NCBI RefSeq assembly: GCF_040939455.1
Contig: NC_134104.1
Location: 146,852,501-146,916,500 of the forward strand
Direction of reading: 5' to 3'
Length of the DNA stretch: 64,000 nucleotides
Source: Microcebus murinus
Lineage: Eukaryota > Chordata > Mammalia > Primates > Cheirogaleidae
Position numbers and translations under genes: made by a program. The notes beneath the pieces were generated by a model. The model made no database searches and had not been told where the DNA came from. It saw only the letters and a program-made list of their open reading frames with translations. Of the stretch, positions 58,723 through 64,000 are shown in pieces (positions within the stretch are counted from its first letter, which is position 1; every line of letters begins with the position of its first letter).

Positions 58723-59544
58723 GTAAGGGCCGTGACACCACCTGGGGATGGTTTGCGCTTCTGCAGCTGGGGTGTTGGGGAAAGGTTCTCTGTCTCTGCA
58801 CAGAAGTGCTGGGTCCCCAAAACGCTCTCTCTGAAATGCCCATTCCTGTGCACTTGGGAGAGCCCACGAGAACCCTTCTTGATCCTGCTGGATGGTACAA
58901 TCAGGAAATAGTACCATATGTACCGGAAGGCTCCAAGACCTCTTGTCTCCTTCTGCTATCCTTATCAAGGTAGCTCCCTGCTTCACGTCTGTTAATACCC
59001 TTGATCTCTCTCATTGGTCAAGAGCAGTGTTATGTCCCACCCCATTAACTCCCTGAAGAATTTTGCCCATAATCTGAGGTCATCTAGCCAGTCCCTCTTT
59101 TAATCAATAATGAGGCATTTGTCCATAGGGTCTTTGTGTTCAAAGTGGCCTTCTAGATTGTTTATGTCTGCAGTTTTCAGATTTGGGGTTGCTTATTTGT
59201 TTTAGCCTCAGAATCCTTTCCTTATATGGAATCCCAGTGTTTCAAACAAACAAACAAACAAAAAGCATTGATGTCTTAAGGTCCCCAAAGCCCCAACCAC
59301 TGCCCCTTGTCTTCTCCTGTCCCTAGGTGGTCCCTGGGTTCAAGGGACACAGTTTTTACCTCTGGCAGAAAGGAATCTCACAGCCCCTTACCCCGTCAGT
59401 GCTCTGCCCACTGTCCTCTGGCATGTGCCTGGGTTTCCTCTGCAGCTTCTCTAAGCACATTTGTGCTATACTTGTCACTTCAGAGTCAGGACATCCCTAC
59501 CTGCCTCCAGTGGAAAGGAAAAAACTAAGATTTGTTGAGTGCCC

Positions 59545-59760
59545 CTCTGTGCCTGGTGCTGCACATATGTTAATTAGCTCATTAAGTAACCCTTTCAAAT
59601 AGATGCTGCTTATTTTTGCAGATGAGCAAACTGAAGCTGAGCCATTAAAGTTCTTAACCCGAGGCTCACAGCTAGTAAGTTTCAGAGCGGAGGAGGCTGC
59701 ATCACCAACCTGCTTGGCCTCAAATCACAGGATTCTTCCTTTACAATGAGCTGCCTCTTC
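59545..59760. repeat. MIR element
   Basis: 'gcagatgagcaaactgaagc', 'ggctcacagctagtaagttt', 'cagagcggaggaggctgcat' and 'ctttacaatgagctgcctct' in order, giving the MIR core and 3' part. The duplicated block at 59680-60167 starts inside this MIR. Confidence 0.8.
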
Positions 59761-60167
59761 TGGAGCTCAGATAAGGTTTTGTCTGCCAATATCTAGATTT
59801 CTTTGCACTTGCGATACACTGGGTATGAAAGATTCAATTTCATCTTTGATGCTGGCAGAGAAAAACCTATATACACTATACAAGCGAACAAGTTCATGCA
59901 CCAGTGAGCGAGCCCCCTTCGTGTGCTCAGCAGCTGAGCTGGGGTATTGCACAGCAGCCAGGCCAAAGGGAAGTGGGGCTGTCGTCCATAGGAATGAGCC
60001 CCTGAACCTTCCAACACCTTGGACTCTGCCTTTTACGTGTCCCCGTCCCAGCCTCCACAACCATCGTGTCCTCGCTCATAAATCTTTCCCCTGGCGTGTC
60101 TGTGGGTTGGAGAGTGCAGCTTGGTCTCCACAGGCAGCTCTCACTGGGGTGTAGACTCCAGCTTGCT
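59680..60167 (+). repeat. 488-bp duplicated block, copy 1 (likely source)
   Basis: Starts 'tttcagagcggaggaggctg' and ends 'actccagcttgct'. It matches 62472-62959 over its full length in the same orientation, with about 19 substitutions by eye (around 96 percent identical). The left part is the 3' end of a MIR whose other half lies just upstream, so this copy sits in its original context. The right part contains 'tataaatc'-like and 'ctttcccctggcgtgtctgt' words reminiscent of an LTR, but I cannot assign it. Confidence 0.9.
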
Positions 60168-61504
60168 CTTTCCTTAGTGGTAAAGGGCTCTGTTACTTGA
60201 ACTGATGCTGCATTATAGTCACATTTGTATGCTAGAGCTGAAAGCCAGATGGTAACTGAAGAATATCACATTATTTCTTACAATGGCTCTATGTCCTGCC
60301 AGCTTTGCTGCCTGGTGGTCCCAAGGCTCCAAAAACTCATGCTGTCCCAGCGGCATGCCAGGCTGTGATGAGTCACTCACTGCCACCCCTCATCAGTCTC
60401 CAGGGAGCAGCCTTGTGGGGGCACAGACATCACCTGCATGTCCTCTCCCAGGCAGAATGTGAGCAGGGAAAGGAGGAGCCACTGGGAAAAATCCTGGGGA
60501 CTCGGACAAGCTCCCCATCCTGACCCACACCCTCACTGAGCAGGAAATTAAGAGGCTTGCCTTTATTCAGACTCCCAAATGCATCAGCTTCTGAAGTTTC
60601 AAGTCTTGCTCCCCCAACCTACCATGAATCGATGAATTAAATATTCAACCGGATATCTGTTTTTGCATGTAAAAATCCATATAGCAAACAAAAAAGATAA
60701 CATATTTTCCCCATAAGGCAGGGACTACTCTGGTTAAAGGAAAACAGAAATAAAGGTTTACATGCTGAATATTATTTTAAAACAGAAGGGTATAGAGATA
60801 AGTTTTAGAGTTTGAAATACAACCATGCAGCTTGCAAACTCTGTGGACTTTAGTTAATGTCTTAACTCGCTGCCACTCCTTAGAACAAGCCAATGTCATT
60901 TCTTGCCTGCTTACTCTACCCTGCCTCCTAACCGGTCTCTTGTCCCTCCAGGCCCTTCCTGCCACCACCTTTCTGCACCACCCCCCAGTCCTTTCTGCAC
61001 TCAGCAGCCCCAGCTGCCCTGCAGTCCCTGTGCATGCTCCCAGCATGTTGACAGGCTCACATCTATCTTGGTTGTTAATTGATCTCTAGGACCCAGCCCA
61101 GGTTTTCATTGTTGATTGAATAAATACATTCTGGCCTCATTTGCAAAGTGGGGATAATCATACCCCTTTATAGAGTTGTGAGGATTGAATTATGTAGTGT
61201 AGGGTTTAGCACATAGCAGGTGCCCAGCAAATCTTAATTATTGTATCCCTTTTAACAATCTCAAGGAAAACAAACTTCACTGTCATGAAATAACATCCAT
61301 CTGCTGGTACCGAAGGAACAGCGTGGCGCCAATTCCCAATCAACACTTGCAGTGTCAAACTGTAGTTCTGTAACCACATTTGGTGCTCCTTCATGCTGTG
61401 CAGAATGCAAGTAGGGAAACAAGGCATCAGACCCCCAGGTTGTCATCTTCAGGATCCGAGTAACTTTGACATCCTCATGATCCAACCACTATTGGTTGGT
61501 CTAA

Positions 61505-61562
61505 CACACACACATGCATGTGCACACACACACACACACACATGTACACATACACGTACACA
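61505..61562 (+). repeat. (CA)n microsatellite
   Basis: Interrupted CA dinucleotide tract with 'catgca' and 'tacaca' variants. Confidence 0.93.
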
Positions 61563-62471
61563 CACCCTTTGATTGGGGAGTGGATCTGGACTAATGTGAC
61601 TATTCTAGAAACTGCTCCTGCTCCATCCCTGTCTCTTTACTTTGGTAGTGCACACTGGCCCCAATCGAACTGCATGAGGGCCTTCTCCAAGCAGCAGGAG
61701 CTCCTCTTTCTGTGCAAGAGACCAGCTGGAAGTACTGAAGAAATAGCACTCCCAGGAGCAGCCGTAACCAGTGACTGATGGGAAGGGTGTAAATATCCCA
61801 GCTCCTTTGCCCCCAGTTGGTGTGGTTACTCTGAGGCACTAGCCATGCATCGACTTCCCAATTTGCCCAGCAGATTTAGCTCCCGCAGTGATAAATGGCT
61901 TGATAAAGCAGGCTTTACTGACTCCCTTTCTTTCCCTGTCTCTCACTTCCCTGTTCCTCTGCCACTATTTCCTGCAATTGCCTCCCAAATAAACCACATG
62001 CACGCAAATCCTTGTTTCAGGATCAGCTTCGGTGTGGGGGTGGGGGGTAGCCCAGACTAAGAAGTAACCGAACAGGAGAAAATGTAGCATTCCCAAATCA
62101 CAAGTGCTCACTTCAGTATTGTGAATAAGCAGTGAGAAAATCCAGACAGCAAAGGGCTTCTGATGGCCCTTATCCCACCCAGAAGCCTCACACCAGACAG
62201 AGCGGAGCTCAGCCAGGGCCTCCACCACTGTCTCTGCTGTCCGGGAGCCAGAGCAGAGGAAGGTGTGTACACCCACCCATAGACACAGTGACAACAGTGG
62301 CAGTTCAGTGTCCTTAGTAGAACATCCCATCTAGGAACTGAGCCTTCAGAATCCTGTCCAGCTGCAGAAGAGCCATTTTTACTTTCTCTTGATTGGATTC
62401 AGACCTTTGATGTAGACAAAGTAATCCCTACAGTTAGGTTAACTGTCTCCCTTGGACTGGATATTTGGATA

Positions 62472-62959
62472 TTTCAGAGCGGAGGAGGCTGCATCACCAA
62501 CCTGCTTGGCCTCAAGTCACAGGATTCTTCCTTTACAATGAGCTGCCTCTTCTGGAGCTCAGATAAGGTTTTGTCTGCCGATATCTAGATTTCTTTGCAC
62601 TTGCGATACACTGGGTATGAAAGATTCAATTTCATCTTTGATGCTGGCAGAGAAAAACCTATATACACTATACAAGCGAACAAGTTCATGCACGGATGAG
62701 TAAGCCACCATCGTGTGCTCAGCAGCTGAGCTGGGGTATTGCACAGCAGCCAGGCCAAAGGGAAGTGGGGCTGTCGTCCATAGGATTGAGCCCCCGGACC
62801 CTCCAACACCTTGGACTCTGCCTTTTACGAGTCCCTGTCCCAGCTTCCACAGCCATCGTGTCCTCGCCCATAAATCTTTCCCCTGGCGTGTCTGTGGGTT
62901 GGAGAGTGCAGCTTGGTCTCCACAGGTAGCTCTCACTGGGGTGTAGACTCCAGCTTGCT
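62472..62959 (+). repeat. 488-bp duplicated block, copy 2 (likely derived)
   Basis: Matches copy 1 from 'tttcagagcgg' to 'ccagcttgct'. Unlike copy 1, the upstream flank ('ggactggatatttggata') is not MIR, so the MIR half is cut off at the breakpoint and this is the derived copy. No poly(A) tail and no clear target duplication is present, so it was not made by L1-type retrotransposition. Differences cluster at about 62693-62708. Confidence 0.9.
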
Positions 62960-63251
62960 GGACTCTTTTAAGAATGGTCAATGCCATCCGAATTTTAACT
63001 AGCTGATGAGTGAGCCTGGGACCAATCCAAAAGCCTCTTGGGAGCTAGCTTCCCAAAGGGTCTTGTTCCTTCTTTAAGTAGCAACTTGGTTCCTCCAGAC
63101 CTGTGGTCAGCCTTCCAAACCACGTGGTCCTCAGAGCCGTGGAAGGAGCACTTGCTTCTCCTCTATCATTGTGCAGGTGGCCATGCTCATGGTTCTGGAG
63201 GAAAGTCCTGGCTGAAGTGATTCTTTTTGTCTTTAGGGATGCAGATGCTGC

Positions 63252-63273
63252 CCCCCCCCCCAAAAAAAAAAAC
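63252..63273 (+). repeat. C-run/A-run junction
   Basis: A run of about 11 C directly followed by about 11 A, prone to sequencing and replication slippage. Confidence 0.85.
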
Positions 63274-64000
63274 ATGCAAGAAGGGCCAAGGATTCCTGGC
63301 CTGAGTCTGGAGACAACATACAGGGGCCAAGTCTCCCACAAACCCCCTAATCTTTCCAGGTCTGGAGCAGCAATTCCCAAGGTCCCTTCTAGCTCCAAAA
63401 TTCCAAGGTTCTAGATATGTGACAGATTAAATAGGTTTTTGTTTCTCAATGTAAGTACCATTTACAATACTATTTATATGACAAGAGATGTCCTGTATGT
63501 CAAACTTCTGAAACATGAGTGTTTATTGAAGGCCCAAATCAGCGAATTCTTTCACTGTAGTCAAATTGGTACACACAGTGTCCTTAGAGCATTTTTATTT
63601 AAAGTGTCTTTGTTTATTATCACAAGCAGCTGAACCATTGTGCTTTATTTTTACAAGGAAGTCACCAACCAGCAAACATCGCCCATACTTATAGTTTTAT
63701 AGAATGAGTCTCATCAAAGTACTGGGACTTCTCTAAACAAATAAATGTTTTTCCCCCAAAACAAGAGATTAGTTTGTGCATCTTTTAATGGCTGCTTCCC
63801 AATTACTAAAGTTAGGCCGCATGGAAACACGATGCTAGTCAATGGTGAAGGAGACAGATTTATTGACTGTTGTCTGAGAAAACCCAGAGCCTTGGGTTTC
63901 TCAAGTTTAATGTGCTTGTGAAAAAAATTTTGTTGATGTCATGGTGTTAACATAAAATCAGGTATTATTGTCCACATGTGTCTCACATAAAATAACTCAC

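Larger units (their letters stand above)
58723..64000 (+). other. MYRIP: MYRIP intron after exon H (3' end outside window)
   Basis: Starts GTAAGG. It contains a MIR (59545-59760), the two copies of a 488-bp duplication (59680-60167, 62472-62959), a MIR-like piece near 61090-61240, a CA microsatellite (61505-61562) and a C/A homopolymer junction (63252-63273). Bases 60180-61080, 61570-62460 and 63280-64000 hold nothing I can name, and no further MYRIP exon is seen. Confidence 0.85.

Noticed and set aside
59767..60060. Minus-strand open frame present in both copies of the 488-bp duplication (also 62559-62987)
   Set aside because: The frame stays open in both copies only because they are about 96 percent identical and short. 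The flanking extension differs, and the sequence is intronic repeat.
59680..62959. Provirus with two LTRs about 2.3 kb apart
   Set aside because: The duplicated block begins in the middle of an ancient MIR, which a provirus LTR pair would not share. The flanks lack a target duplication and the interval has no viral gene.

Overview
The window is nuclear DNA of a primate, most likely a strepsirrhine and probably a lemur. Two things show this. Eight coding exons on the + strand give, in order and in frame, the middle of MYRIP (myosin VIIA and Rab interacting protein, also called Slac2-c), nearly identical to my memory of the human protein. Most of the Alu elements also carry features I associate with lemur-type Alus: a roughly 30-bp extra A/T-rich stretch after the left-arm 'tctactaaaaatag', and the right-arm words 'gagctaggctgacgccacggcactc'.

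Layout. Bases 1-10561 are upstream intron, with old L1, an IAP-like solo LTR, a TA-flanked DNA transposon, an inverted L1 and a young Alu. Exon A (10562-10698) carries the end of the Rab27-binding SHD. Exon B (16497-16577) follows a C-rich acceptor. Exon C (20573-20670, PKA-binding helix) and exon D (20890-20970) are separated by an intron of only 219 bp. Exon E is at 25560-25703, exon F at 38384-38537, the large exon G at 45543-46177 and exon H at 58483-58722. All junctions are GT-AG and all phases match. The coding total is 1570 bp, about 523 codons, near residues 110-634 of a protein that is about 859 residues in human. The promoter, the first exons (FYVE-like zinc finger and SHD1) and the C-terminal actin-binding exons lie outside.

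Function. MYRIP links Rab27a-GTP on melanosomes and secretory granules to myosin VIIa/Va and actin, and acts as an A-kinase anchoring protein. The exons here supply SHD2, the RII-binding helix and most of the myosin-binding middle region.

Everything else is intron filled with transposons. There are nine Alus of at least three ages, a tandem pair of which shares one target site. There are four copies of one hAT-type element, two with perfect 8-bp target duplications. A mariner deletion derivative, a Tigger-like element and another TA-flanked element are present. There are also two LTRs, several L1 pieces, many MIR/L2 fragments and a 488-bp dispersed duplication (59680-60167 and 62472-62959). 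I see no second protein gene, no RNA gene and no novel operon-like or defence system. The most interesting points are the stop-free, frame-preserving 219-bp intron beside the PKA-anchoring helix, inverted Alus flanking exons F-G, a G-quadruplex-type tract at the exon B acceptor, and a regular array of five CCAAT boxes in one LTR.
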